Shown: in pieces, positions 19,003-27,889 of the stretch
Layout: each line of letters opens with the position of its first letter
Numbering within the stretch: position 1 is the stretch's first letter
Source of the DNA: JAFDZO01 sp044226845
GTDB taxonomy: Bacteria; Bacteroidota; Ignavibacteria; Tepidaquicellales; Tepidaquicellaceae
Direction: 5' to 3'
DNA length: 64,000 nucleotides
Assembly (NCBI GenBank): GCA_044226845.1
Contig: JBGAGG010000017.1
Coordinates: forward strand, 41,157-105,156
The notes under the pieces: generated by a model
What the model was told of the DNA's origin: nothing
The model's database searches: none
What the model saw: only the letters and a program-made list of their open reading frames with translations
Made by a program: the position numbers and the translations under genes

Positions 19003-19737
19003 CTAATTTTTAAGCTTTTGTAAAATGATTTTATAAATGAAATACGGATTTCCTATGAAATATCTTTTCCATAATCTGGATGGTTCCTTTAAAAAACGAT
19101 AGAACCATTCAAGTCCAAGATTCTGAAATAGTTTTGGAGCTCTTTTATAGTTGCCTGATAAGAATTCAATTCCGCTGCCCATAGCTATTTGGACGGGGAC
19201 ACTAATCTGCTTTGAAAATTTTGCCAGCCAGTCTTCCTGGTAGGGCGAACCTAAACCTACGAATAAAATATCTGAATTGGTAGACCTAATCTTAGCAACA
19301 GTTAAATCAGTGAATTTAGTTTCCCGTTTAATTATACCGCTTATTTTCAGTTTAGGATACTTCTGTCTTAATGAAGATTCAAGCATTGCAGATGCTTCTT
19401 CACCGCCTCCGAAGAAAAAAACTTTTTTCTCATACTTTTCAGCATAAGATAAAATCTGCGGGTATAAATCTGTTCCGGTAATTTTTTTTTCAAAACCATA
19501 TTTGCCATATAAATACCTGGATGCAAGATAAACGCCTATGCCATCTGCGAAGATAGCCGAGAGCTTATTTAAATTTTTACTTAAGTTTTCATCTTTTTCA
19601 GCTTCATTTAGTATATGCGGATTTACATTAAGGCATGTAAAGATTTCTTTTTTGGAAATTTTTTCATGAATTAATGATACAATTTCGTAATACCGAAAAT
19701 CCAGAAAATCATAACCCAGTATATTTACTACTCTCAT
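19003..19737 (-). CDS. WecG/TagA/CpsF-family glycosyltransferase
   Basis: The 244-residue protein is the right size for the GT26 family, which adds N-acetylmannosamine, its uronic acid or a related sugar to a lipid-linked acceptor. Visible motifs: LNVNPHIL near residue 37, the catalytic-Asp motif IFADGIGVYLASR, FFFGGGEEAS for nucleotide-sugar binding, LFVGLGSPYQEDWL, and the C-terminal RAPKLFQNLGLEWFYRFLKEP membrane-associated segment. Its start overlaps the stop of the methyltransferase gene (TAATG), so it is translationally coupled. It is the last gene of the polysaccharide run. Confidence 0.92.
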   Translation of the reverse strand: MRVVNILGYDFLDFRYYEIVSLIHEKISKKEIFTCLNVNPHILNEAEKDENLSKNLNKLSAIFADGIGVYLASRYLYGKYGFEKKITGTDLYPQILSYAEKYEKKVFFFGGGEEASAMLESSLRQKYPKLKISGIIKRETKFTDLTVAKIRSTNSDILFVGLGSPYQEDWLAKFSKQISVPVQIAMGSGIEFLSGNYKRAPKLFQNLGLEWFYRFLKEPSRLWKRYFIGNPYFIYKIILQKLKN

Positions 19738-20501
19738 TAATTCTTCTTTTCAATTACAGCAATAACTTCGAAAAAATTCCCTTTATTCCTTTCTAGTGTT
19801 TCCACGTCGTATTCTTCCACAAGCTTTAAGTTAAGCCTCTCCAAAATTTCATCCATATCTTCTGAAGTAAATCTGCTTCTGTACTCTCCAAACTTATCCC
19901 CAACTTTACTATAATGAAGAATAATACGACCTGTGCTTTTTAAAACCCTTTCAAACTCTGTGAAGTACTGAGTAATTTGCACCTTATCGATATGAACAAA
20001 TACATCATAGGAAAAAACAACATCTACAGAATTGCTTTCTGCAAAATTAAATTTTACATCATTTATCAGATTATATCTTATAGAAGAATTGTTCCCAAAT
20101 CTTTGGCGGCAAAGGTCTAAACATTTCTCGGAAATATCAACTAAGTCTAACCCGGATGCTTTCTTCAACAAATGTTCTGACCATCTTCCACCCCCGGGAC
20201 CGATTTCTATAATCGAAGAATTTTCCGGAATTAATTTTTGTATGATTTCAGTTTCAAGTTTATCTTTCCATCCCTGCGATTTAGTCCACTCCTCTCCGAG
20301 TTCATTCCAATTCCAGTTATTCCATGTCAGTTTGTTCTGGTTAACACTGTTCCATCCCGGATATTTTTTTTTCTGTTCTAACGATTCAAGTTTTTTTGAA
20401 AATATATCCCAGTGAGTAGCCCGTTTAAGAAGGTAAAGTATTGTCCATAAGAAACCGTTCTCTTTAAATGATAAGCTCAGCCTGTTAATTCTATATCCCA
20501 T
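19737..20501 (-). CDS. Class I SAM-dependent methyltransferase
   Basis: The 254-residue protein carries motif I IIEIGPGGGRWSEHLL at about residues 96-111 and an acidic motif II (GLDLVDISEKCL). The motif FSYDVFVHIDKVQ and RVLKSTGRIILHYSKVG follow. The N-terminal 80 residues (GYRINRLSLSFKENGF, WNNWNWNELGEEW) are not part of the methyltransferase fold and may bind the acceptor. Set among glycosyltransferases, it probably methylates a sugar, perhaps as a chain cap. No substrate can be read from the sequence. Confidence 0.86.
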   Translation of the reverse strand: MGYRINRLSLSFKENGFLWTILYLLKRATHWDIFSKKLESLEQKKKYPGWNSVNQNKLTWNNWNWNELGEEWTKSQGWKDKLETEIIQKLIPENSSIIEIGPGGGRWSEHLLKKASGLDLVDISEKCLDLCRQRFGNNSSIRYNLINDVKFNFAESNSVDVVFSYDVFVHIDKVQITQYFTEFERVLKSTGRIILHYSKVGDKFGEYRSRFTSEDMDEILERLNLKLVEEYDVETLERNKGNFFEVIAVIEKKN

Positions 20502-20502
20502 T

Positions 20503-21441
20503 TTAAAAAAGTTTTTTTGCTTTAATGAATTTTAACAGTTCCTCTATATTCAAACTGTTGTCAGATATTCTGAAAATATATTTATTATCCATGTTTTGAA
20601 ATACAGACCTTTCATTATTATAATAAAAAATTCCAAGTGTTTTAATATCATAAGCATCTGCAATATGAATAGGAAACGAATCTACTCCTATAAATAATTT
20701 TGTATTCAATATTAAACCTGCAAGTTTTTTTATATCGGGATTAACTTCTATATGTAAATTTTTTACATCATTTAGTTCTTTCATAGCGGAAATTTCTTTT
20801 TCATCTCCTATCAGACAGATTTTTTTATTTTGTTTTTCACAAAACTCGAAAATTATTTTTTTAATAGAATCGCTGCTTATTTTTCTGTTAGCATCTGAAG
20901 AAAAAAGATGCAGTACAATATCATAGTTCGATGTACCCGAATTGGAAAAATTAAAAACATGTTTGCTAACTTCAGTTTCAATACCGGCAGATTTCAATGG
21001 CAACGAAATTCTGTCTAAATAATTATCTGTGTGTTTCCATATAATTTTACTTTTGGGCTGAGATTTTATCTTTAGTAAATCTTCATCATTGTGCCAGCTT
21101 TTCTTTTTTATAAAGTTCGTGAATCCTATTTTCTCTTCAGCGTTTGACAACTTAAAAATAGAAGTGTTCATCTGCCCCGGGAAGAAATTAAAAACAATAT
21201 CGTACTTTGTCTTTCTTATTTTCGAAACAAGTGAATGCATATCAGGAAAAGATTTTTTTTTCAGCAGATATAAATTATCGAAGCCGATCTCTTCAAGAAT
21301 AAACCTTGCATTTTCAGTCGACACTATATCAATCCTTACTTTTTTAAAAAAATCTTTTAAAGGTTTAAATGCAGCGCATGTCAGATAAGTATCACCTAAT
21401 GCATTTGTCGATATTAATAAAATTTTCTTCAATTCAGGCAA
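20503..21441 (-). CDS. Glycosyltransferase family 9 (heptosyltransferase-like)
   Basis: The 312-residue protein starts LKKILLISTNALGDTYLTCA, the GT9 N-terminal nucleotide-fold motif in which the family has G-D-(A/T/V). It ends with LNTKLFIGVDSFPIHIADAY, the GT9 donor-binding signature (G-x-D-(S/T)-x-x-x-H-x-A). The family transfers heptose or related sugars from ADP-donors in LPS core synthesis. It lies 2 bases upstream of the methyltransferase. The acceptor is unknown, and a core-sugar role rather than a repeat-unit role is possible. Confidence 0.88.
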   Translation of the reverse strand: MPELKKILLISTNALGDTYLTCAAFKPLKDFFKKVRIDIVSTENARFILEEIGFDNLYLLKKKSFPDMHSLVSKIRKTKYDIVFNFFPGQMNTSIFKLSNAEEKIGFTNFIKKKSWHNDEDLLKIKSQPKSKIIWKHTDNYLDRISLPLKSAGIETEVSKHVFNFSNSGTSNYDIVLHLFSSDANRKISSDSIKKIIFEFCEKQNKKICLIGDEKEISAMKELNDVKNLHIEVNPDIKKLAGLILNTKLFIGVDSFPIHIADAYDIKTLGIFYYNNERSVFQNMDNKYIFRISDNSLNIEELLKFIKAKKLF

Positions 21442-21442
21442 T

Positions 21443-22405
21443 TCAGGTTTCAGATAAAAATTTCCTCAGCTTTGAATTATCATCTGAAAAATAACCCGAA
21501 AAATATTTCAGTCTGAACCTTATTCGATTTTCTTTAAACCACAGAATAAATTTTTTAGGGAAAAGTAAAACTAACTTTGCTATTATTATTCGTGGCATTG
21601 TTAATAAACTTATTCCTATTTTATTCCAGTATACAGAAGCATTTCTTTCCTCTCCGTAAAAAAACTCTCTCCAGCCCCGAAGATTATTTTCTTCAATTTC
21701 TGATTTCAGTAAAAAGTTCTTTTGAAAATTACTTCCATAATATGGAGCCTGTATAGCATACACTAGCTTATTTTTTTCTACAATATTTTCTCTTGAGAAT
21801 GAATCTGTTCTATATCTTACGAGCAGCAGCACTTCCTGAAGATTGTAAAACTTCACCTTATCTTTAATTCTTAGCCATAATTCATAATCTTCAAATACAA
21901 TTGGCTTATATCCTCCGTTAGAGACAATTTTGTCTTTTTTATAGAGCATACCTGCATGAATCACTTCACTATGCAGGGCAAAACGTTTTTTTATTTCCTC
22001 ATCGGTTTCGGGAGTTTTAATAGTATAAAGTAATTTTTTATTTTCAAAAGCAGAGTACCACGAAGAAATAATGTCGTAGTTTTTATTTTTCAAAATAAAA
22101 TCATACTGTTTTGTAATTCTATCAGGCAATGAAATATCATCGGCATCCATTCTTACAATTAATTCTGTTTCAGAAAGCTTAAGTCCATAATTTAAAGCAG
22201 CACCGAGTCCTGAGTTCTCGATTCTATAATACTTTATTCTTTCATCTTTAAATCCATTAATTATTTCTATAGAGTTATCAGTCGACCCGTCATCTATAAT
22301 TATGAAATTAAAATTATTGTAAGTTTGATTAAGGATACTTTTTATTGAAGTGGAGAGATATTCCGCGTTATTATATGTCGTCATTAGAACAGTTAAATCA
22401 TGCAT
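21443..22405 (-). CDS. Glycosyltransferase family 2
   Basis: This is a GT-A fold inverting transferase of 320 residues: the opening DLTVLMTTYNNAEYLSTSIK, then FIIIDDGSTDNSIEII for the nucleotide, and the DxD metal motif in LIVRMDADDISLPDR. EDYELWLRIKDK is the acceptor-side motif. The C-terminus has a basic amphipathic stretch (MPRIIIAKLVLLFPKKFILWF), probably for membrane contact. Its start overlaps the end of the next GT2 gene by 8 bases. The two are paralogues of similar layout. Confidence 0.92.
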   Translation of the reverse strand: MHDLTVLMTTYNNAEYLSTSIKSILNQTYNNFNFIIIDDGSTDNSIEIINGFKDERIKYYRIENSGLGAALNYGLKLSETELIVRMDADDISLPDRITKQYDFILKNKNYDIISSWYSAFENKKLLYTIKTPETDEEIKKRFALHSEVIHAGMLYKKDKIVSNGGYKPIVFEDYELWLRIKDKVKFYNLQEVLLLVRYRTDSFSRENIVEKNKLVYAIQAPYYGSNFQKNFLLKSEIEENNLRGWREFFYGEERNASVYWNKIGISLLTMPRIIIAKLVLLFPKKFILWFKENRIRFRLKYFSGYFSDDNSKLRKFLSET

Positions 22406-23369
22406 CTTGTTTTTCCAAATTAAATATTAACTCCTCATACTTCTTTTTGTTTTTATCAAACACAGTTCTCCCATTTATTAATTTCCATTTAAGCCAGTCG
22501 ATAATGTTTTTAGATGATATATTCCCGGGCAAAAAACTCCATAGAAAAAGTAAAAATATTTCCTGACTAAATAGTATTTTTTTATTCAGAACATATTCTC
22601 TGAATTCTTTTTTATTTGAAAACTTAAACAGAAGAATTGCATAATCCACATCGGCTTTAACTAAATCACAATAGTAATTTTTATCATAGTTCTTTAAATA
22701 AATATCACGGAAAAATTGTTTTGGCTTTAAAGATTCCTTTGATGTCATGGAGTTTTTCTTAATACGAATCAAATACAAAACTTCATTTAAATTATGGAAC
22801 TTTGTTTCTTTTCTGATTCTTAGCCATAAGTCCATATCTTCCAGCATATCAAGATTTTCATTATATCCTCCGAACTTTAAAATGTGATCCTTTAAGAAAA
22901 TAGAGCCTGCGTGACAAACAGAGGCGGAATAATTCAATTGCTCTTTAATTTCTCTGTCATTTTCCGGCAATTTATGTATATGCGAGACCTTTGCATTTTT
23001 AAATAAAGCATAGCCTGAAGATAAAACCTGAACATCAGGATTTTCAATCAGATACTTCACCTGCTTCTCTAATCTATCCGAAAGTGAAACATCATCTGCA
23101 TCCATTCTGGCTATATAGTTATACTTCGCAATATTCAGCCCTTCATTTAATGCTTTCGAAAAATTTACCTTTTCAATTTTTTTGTAAACAATCCGTTCAT
23201 CCTTGAATGATTTTATAAGTGATTCGGATTTATCAGTTGAGCCGTCATTAATTATTATGAACTCAAAGTAAGGATATGTTTGATTTAAAATACTTTTTAT
23301 AGCTGCAGAAATATATTTCTCCTCATTATATACACTCATAACTACAGAAATATATTCATTCGTCTTCAT
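22398..23369 (-). CDS. Glycosyltransferase family 2
   Basis: This is a 323-residue GT-A enzyme with YISVVMSVYNEEKYISAAIK, FIIINDGSTDKSESLI, DxD in IARMDADDVSLSDRLEKQ, and LEDMDLWLRIRKE. It is parallel in order and length to the following gene (21443-22405), so the pair probably arose by duplication and then took on different linkages. It is in the same compact run, 5 bases after the GT-C-like gene. Confidence 0.92.
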   Translation of the reverse strand: MKTNEYISVVMSVYNEEKYISAAIKSILNQTYPYFEFIIINDGSTDKSESLIKSFKDERIVYKKIEKVNFSKALNEGLNIAKYNYIARMDADDVSLSDRLEKQVKYLIENPDVQVLSSGYALFKNAKVSHIHKLPENDREIKEQLNYSASVCHAGSIFLKDHILKFGGYNENLDMLEDMDLWLRIRKETKFHNLNEVLYLIRIKKNSMTSKESLKPKQFFRDIYLKNYDKNYYCDLVKADVDYAILLFKFSNKKEFREYVLNKKILFSQEIFLLFLWSFLPGNISSKNIIDWLKWKLINGRTVFDKNKKKYEELIFNLEKQDA

Positions 23370-23374
23370 TTCGT

Positions 23375-25048
23375 TTAGAACTTAATAAATTTTCCGTCTG
23401 TAAATTTAATGTAGTTTATGTCTTTGGTAAACTCAGGAACAGGCTGCATCTTTATACTTACAGGTTTAGAAAAAGAGTTTAATTTTAAAACCTCAAAAGA
23501 ATAATTTTTAAGATTATTATATTTTTCACCAAGACCAGATTTCTCCGTAAAAAAAGGCTCCGATGAAAAATAAGTATCATTGAATTCAGAATTTACAATG
23601 AATGAATTATTGATCTGTTCTAATATACTCCCATGCAAATAATGTTCTGAATTATGTGACGTAATTGCAACAAGACCTTTTACATTGTTATATCTTCCTA
23701 TACTTTCATTTACTTTATAATACAGATATACACCAATATCGGAATAACAATATGACTGCCCGAGAGCATGAGGATAACTTAAAACTACATTTTCTTTATT
23801 CCCATCATAAATTTTTGCCAGCGATTCAAGACTTTCATTTTGCAATTTGTAATTTACAAGCCAGTAGCCTGATATTTTTACTGAACCGAAAACGAAATAA
23901 ATCAATACAATAGATGTAGCAATTTTGAATGAAACTTTGTTTAAAGGATTTTCTTTTTGTGAAAGCAGATTAAAAAAGAAAATCAAAAGAGATAAAAAAG
24001 TTAAAGCAAACAATCTATAAGTTCCCCCGCCTGCAATTATGTAAAAAGACAGAGTAGAAAGTGAAATGACAAAACCAATAAACAACATTTGCGAAAAATA
24101 CTTTTGCGGTCTCAAGTAATACATAACAATTAGTAGCGAAGCAAAATAAATTCCGAACAGGACTATAAAGATTACTTTGGAATCAACGAAAGTATATATA
24201 AACGTACCCGAATCAACTGGCAGGAAAGTAAAGAGGAGTGATTTGAAATAAGCAGGTACTATCGTGATTAATTTCAGGTTAGCAATTATTGATTTATTAT
24301 CAATCATTGCCAAAACACTTCTTCCGAATATATATATAATACAGGCTGTAACTTTAGCATTTAAAAGTCTTGTTAAGGAAGTAAAAATCTCAGGTGATTT
24401 ATTTGCAAGAAAATATATCTGCCAGATTAGCATAAACTCAACTATAAACCAGCTTACTGCATTTTCCTTTGTTAAAGTCCCAAGTAAAAACAAAAAAGAG
24501 CTTAATATTAATAAATAAAATTTTTTGCTTTGAATATATTTGAGAGAAAAGAAAAATGATGATAGACAGAATAAAATTACTATTAAATCAGTCCTTGCCG
24601 AAAGCCATGCCAGATTTGTAACGTTTCCCGGATATAGCAAATAAAAAGCTGGCACCACTAAGCACATCCATGTATTTTTAACTTTTAAAATTTTTCGAAT
24701 CTCTAATAAAACAAAAATAAGAAATACAAAATTTGCTAAATGGATTATCTGACTTATTATAGCCCAGTAAACAGGTTTCAATCCGAAAGCAACAAAACAA
24801 GCATAAGTCAAAAAAGAAGTTAACGGCCTGTAATGTATACTATCAATTTGTACTGAAGGGATTAGTTGCTGAATACCGTTCTCCCAATATGTTGCGATAG
24901 GAAAGGGATTGAGATTAGAAAAAAATAATACAGGCAAATCGTCCGCGATAAAAACACAATTTGCGATTATCGGAATATTAATGAAAAAGTATATTCCAAA
25001 AAGAATTATAAAAAAAATAAAAAATACTTTTTTAGATGATGCCGTCAA
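23375..25048 (-). CDS. Polytopic membrane protein, probable GT-C-type glycosyltransferase
   Basis: The 557-residue protein has about ten to twelve hydrophobic segments in residues 10-420, with a first loop containing ADDLPVLFF and HYRPLTSFLTY. A loop with acidic residues after the first membrane helix and an R-P motif before the third helix fit GT-C enzymes, which use polyprenyl-phosphate sugars on the outer face of the inner membrane. The last 150 residues are soluble (VVLSYPHALGQSYCYSDIGV). It could decorate the repeat unit after flipping. I see no exact family match, so the call is by architecture and context. Confidence 0.68.
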   Translation of the reverse strand: MTASSKKVFFIFFIILFGIYFFINIPIIANCVFIADDLPVLFFSNLNPFPIATYWENGIQQLIPSVQIDSIHYRPLTSFLTYACFVAFGLKPVYWAIISQIIHLANFVFLIFVLLEIRKILKVKNTWMCLVVPAFYLLYPGNVTNLAWLSARTDLIVILFCLSSFFFSLKYIQSKKFYLLILSSFLFLLGTLTKENAVSWFIVEFMLIWQIYFLANKSPEIFTSLTRLLNAKVTACIIYIFGRSVLAMIDNKSIIANLKLITIVPAYFKSLLFTFLPVDSGTFIYTFVDSKVIFIVLFGIYFASLLIVMYYLRPQKYFSQMLFIGFVISLSTLSFYIIAGGGTYRLFALTFLSLLIFFFNLLSQKENPLNKVSFKIATSIVLIYFVFGSVKISGYWLVNYKLQNESLESLAKIYDGNKENVVLSYPHALGQSYCYSDIGVYLYYKVNESIGRYNNVKGLVAITSHNSEHYLHGSILEQINNSFIVNSEFNDTYFSSEPFFTEKSGLGEKYNNLKNYSFEVLKLNSFSKPVSIKMQPVPEFTKDINYIKFTDGKFIKF

Positions 25049-26142
25049 TTGAGGCTTTTATAAATTTTTTCGTATGATGAATAGACGCTATCCCAATTTA
25101 ATTCTTCATATATTTTTCTTGCATTCTCCGACATCTTTTTTCTCAATTCAGTGTTTTCCAGCAATAAATTTATTTTATCTGCCAGTTCATTAGCAACTCC
25201 ATGTCTTACAATAAATCCGTTCTCATTATTTTTTATTAGTCCTGATATTCCAGTATGATCTGTTACAATAGGGACAAGTCCCGAAGACATACACTCAGCC
25301 GTAGCAATAGAAAATGTATCATAGAAACTTGAAGATACAAATATATCTTTATCGGAAAGAAAGTTTACTAACTCAGATTTGTTCATTTTAGAAACATTCA
25401 CGATTTCAACATTCCCAACAATAGTTTTATAAATTGATTTATCGAACTTTCCGATCAAAAATAATTTACACCCAGTATTTATCATAGAAAGCGAAGAGTA
25501 TAAAAAGTTAAAATCCTTGTCCTTCCTATTGCTATCACCGATAAAAACTAATGACGGAGTATTACTCGTATTGACCGAGCTGGTTTTACAATGAAAATCC
25601 TCATCGACTCCGTTATTTATAAATTCCAGTTGATTTTTTTTTATTGTGTAGTATTTCTTAGCAATGCTTAACTGATAATCAGATAAGAATAAAAGTTTAT
25701 CACTGAACTTTAACAATATTTTTTCACAGAGTGAATCTTTAGTCCTCAGTGACAAAGATACAACTTTAAGATTTTTATTCTCGTAAACCGCTACTCCATG
25801 CACATTATAAATAATTTTAGCTCTTGAGAATAATTTATATAAATAGGTTAGAATGCCGAATCTTTCAAAAGTTATTATATGAATCAAGTCGGGTTTAAAT
25901 TTACTCAAAAAAGGAATTATCTTTAATAACCCTATTCTGTAAATTTTTAACCCGTTTGTATTATCTATAATTTCTTTACCCAGTAATTTTTTTCTTATTC
26001 CATAAACCGAACCATCGAAAAAATACTCTATAAAAATTGCTTCATTTTGTTCTGCTGATTTACTGAAAATCCGTTTAGCAACTTTTTCAGGACCGGTTAA
26101 CTCTTCCGAAGGGTTATATCTTCCAAGGTAAGCAATTTTCAT
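25045..26142 (-). CDS. Glycosyltransferase family 4
   Basis: The 365-residue protein has the GT-B two-domain layout. The N-terminus MKIAYLGRYNPSEELTGPEK fits the acceptor domain; SLVFIGDSNRKDKDFNFLYS starts the donor domain; and DIFVSSSFYDTFSIATAECMSSG carries the retaining E-x7-E-like motif for the sugar nucleotide. It ends NWDSVYSSYEKIYKSL, usual for GT4. Four-base overlaps with both neighbours show tight translational coupling. Confidence 0.92.
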   Translation of the reverse strand: MKIAYLGRYNPSEELTGPEKVAKRIFSKSAEQNEAIFIEYFFDGSVYGIRKKLLGKEIIDNTNGLKIYRIGLLKIIPFLSKFKPDLIHIITFERFGILTYLYKLFSRAKIIYNVHGVAVYENKNLKVVSLSLRTKDSLCEKILLKFSDKLLFLSDYQLSIAKKYYTIKKNQLEFINNGVDEDFHCKTSSVNTSNTPSLVFIGDSNRKDKDFNFLYSSLSMINTGCKLFLIGKFDKSIYKTIVGNVEIVNVSKMNKSELVNFLSDKDIFVSSSFYDTFSIATAECMSSGLVPIVTDHTGISGLIKNNENGFIVRHGVANELADKINLLLENTELRKKMSENARKIYEELNWDSVYSSYEKIYKSLN

Positions 26143-27371
26143 TTTTTGCCCAGTACTTTAAAAAGAAAAAAACTTTCGACAAGTAAAATACTGACTTCAG
26201 TTATAAATGTTGCATAACATGCAGCAATTAAACCAAGCTTAGGAATAAGGATTACATTTAAAACCACATTTACAGCTAAACCAATTATAGTAGCAATTAA
26301 TACAAAATTAAATTTACCTAATGCGTTGAGAGTAATACCTGTAAGATTATTTAATGCTAAGGGTATAACTGCAAAGCTTAAGAATTTTAAGAGCTCAACT
26401 GAGCTTGCATACTTAGCCGAATAAAAAAATATTACTAAAAAATCCGGAAGAAAAAAAAGAATCAAAGCACATACTGAACTTATAGGTAAAATTATAAGAA
26501 TATACTTCTTTAGGAATAATTTAATGGAGGAAATTTTATTGCTTAAGTAAGATGCTTTTGAAAATCCTTCAATCAGTATAAATGAAAATGATAACGTGGA
26601 TGCTTTCAGCAAGCCGTATGCTACATTATATTTGCCGGTATCCGAAAATCCAAGAAGCTTTGAAATCAAAAGAACATCTACTCTGTCATACAACAAATTT
26701 ACCAGTACAATTATGCCAAGCGGCATAGAAATTTTTATTATCTTCCTGAGTAAATGAAAATCTATTTCCGCCGTTTGAGATAAAAAATATTTTTTCTTCA
26801 GGTGAAAGAACAAGAATAAAAAATTTACAAAATAAGATAGCAGTAAAACTATTGCTACACTTTCTATCGTAAGCTCTTTATTGAAGAGATATGCTATTGG
26901 GAAAAAAAGAAAGAAGCACCTTGAGATTAATAAAAAATAAAATTGCGATTTAAAATCTCTTAAGCCTGAGTAAATCTTAGTTATAATATTTGTATATAAA
27001 CTAAGATATGAGGAAATAATAACAGTAAAAAAAATGAGTGCTGAGTTAAACGACTGAAAAAAGTGCGAATATAGAAAACATGCTCCTAAATATACCGGGA
27101 ACAGAAATAAGTAAAGAACCAGCGTGGTTTTATATAAGGACTGAACATTTTGCGAACGGGAAACTTCTCGCTGGAAATAAACAGGCAGCCCGAAATCAAA
27201 AAACGAAACAATGATAAACGATAATGCAATCAGAGCAATCAATTCACCATAATCTGAAGGAGAAAATTTTCTGGCAACGTACAAAAATAAGAAAAACGAA
27301 AAAAGTTTTTCAAATACGTTCTGGAAAAAATTGAATTTGCTTCTGGAAAAAAAATTTGAAAGGGTTTTCAA
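26139..27371 (-). CDS. Polysaccharide flippase (Wzx-like, MATE/MOP superfamily), copy 1
   Basis: The 410-residue integral membrane protein has about twelve hydrophobic helices. The N-terminus FNFFQNVFEKLFSFFLFLYV and ARKFSPSDYGELIALIAL is characteristic of the PST/Wzx branch (usually fSp.dyG). YDRVDVLLISKLLGFSDTGKYNVAY matches the mid-protein family motif. It should flip lipid-linked repeat units across the inner membrane. A second flippase lies at 40765-42057, so the region may contain two export systems. Confidence 0.92.
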   Translation of the reverse strand: MKTLSNFFSRSKFNFFQNVFEKLFSFFLFLYVARKFSPSDYGELIALIALSFIIVSFFDFGLPVYFQREVSRSQNVQSLYKTTLVLYLFLFPVYLGACFLYSHFFQSFNSALIFFTVIISSYLSLYTNIITKIYSGLRDFKSQFYFLLISRCFFLFFPIAYLFNKELTIESVAIVLLLSYFVNFLFLFFHLKKKYFLSQTAEIDFHLLRKIIKISMPLGIIVLVNLLYDRVDVLLISKLLGFSDTGKYNVAYGLLKASTLSFSFILIEGFSKASYLSNKISSIKLFLKKYILIILPISSVCALILFFLPDFLVIFFYSAKYASSVELLKFLSFAVIPLALNNLTGITLNALGKFNFVLIATIIGLAVNVVLNVILIPKLGLIAACYATFITEVSILLVESFFLFKVLGKK

Positions 27372-27421
27372 TAAGAAAGTGAAGAATGGACTGATTATAA
27401 AATTATAATCTTTTTAGAGTA

Positions 27422-27889
27422 CTAACTTTTCTGTATAACTTTTGCGGGATTCCCTGCAACAATAGTATCTGCCGAAACATTTTTAGTGACAACTGAACCT
27501 GCCCCTACTATAGCATTTTCACCTATAGTAATACCGCATAATATTGTAACGGATGACCCGATAGACGCACCTTTTTTTACAAAAGTTTTTTCGAGTTTCC
27601 AATCGGTATCTGTCTGCATCTTCCCATCATCATTTACAGCGCGGGGAAATTTATCGTTTATAAATGTAACGTTGTGACCAATAAAGACATTATCTTCAAT
27701 CTCAACTCCTTCACAAATAAATGTATGGGAAGAGATTTTACAGTTTTTCCCAACGGAAGAATTCTTTTGTATTTCTACAAAAGTACCTACTTTAGTATTA
27801 TCACCTATTGTACAGCCGTATAAATTGACGAAATCATATATTAAAACATCTTTGCCGAGCTTTACATTAACTATATTTTTATTTCCCAT
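27422..27889 (-). CDS. Hexapeptide-repeat N-acetyltransferase, WlbB/WbpD-like
   Basis: Left-handed beta-helix repeats run through most of the protein (IYDFVNLYGCTIGDNTKVG, GVEIEDNVFIGHNVTFINDK, ASIGSSVTILCGITIGEN) and end with VAGNPAKVI. The order FPRAVNDDGKMQTD and the overall layout match WlbB/WbpD, which N-acetylates UDP-2-acetamido-3-amino-glucuronic acid. I start at the ATG at 27889, which overlaps the upstream stop by 11 bases, because it begins exactly where homologues do (GNKNIVNVKLGKDVLIYDF). An in-frame ATG at 27940 lies deeper inside the upstream gene and would add 17 unlikely residues. Confidence 0.9.
   Translation of the reverse strand: MGNKNIVNVKLGKDVLIYDFVNLYGCTIGDNTKVGTFVEIQKNSSVGKNCKISSHTFICEGVEIEDNVFIGHNVTFINDKFPRAVNDDGKMQTDTDWKLEKTFVKKGASIGSSVTILCGITIGENAIVGAGSVVTKNVSADTIVAGNPAKVIQKS

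Noticed and set aside
20032..20415. A 127-codon plus-strand ORF opposite the methyltransferase gene
   Set aside because: It is antisense to a gene with clear motifs, has a low-complexity composition and no start signal; the other plus-strand frames under minus-strand genes were left out for the same reason.
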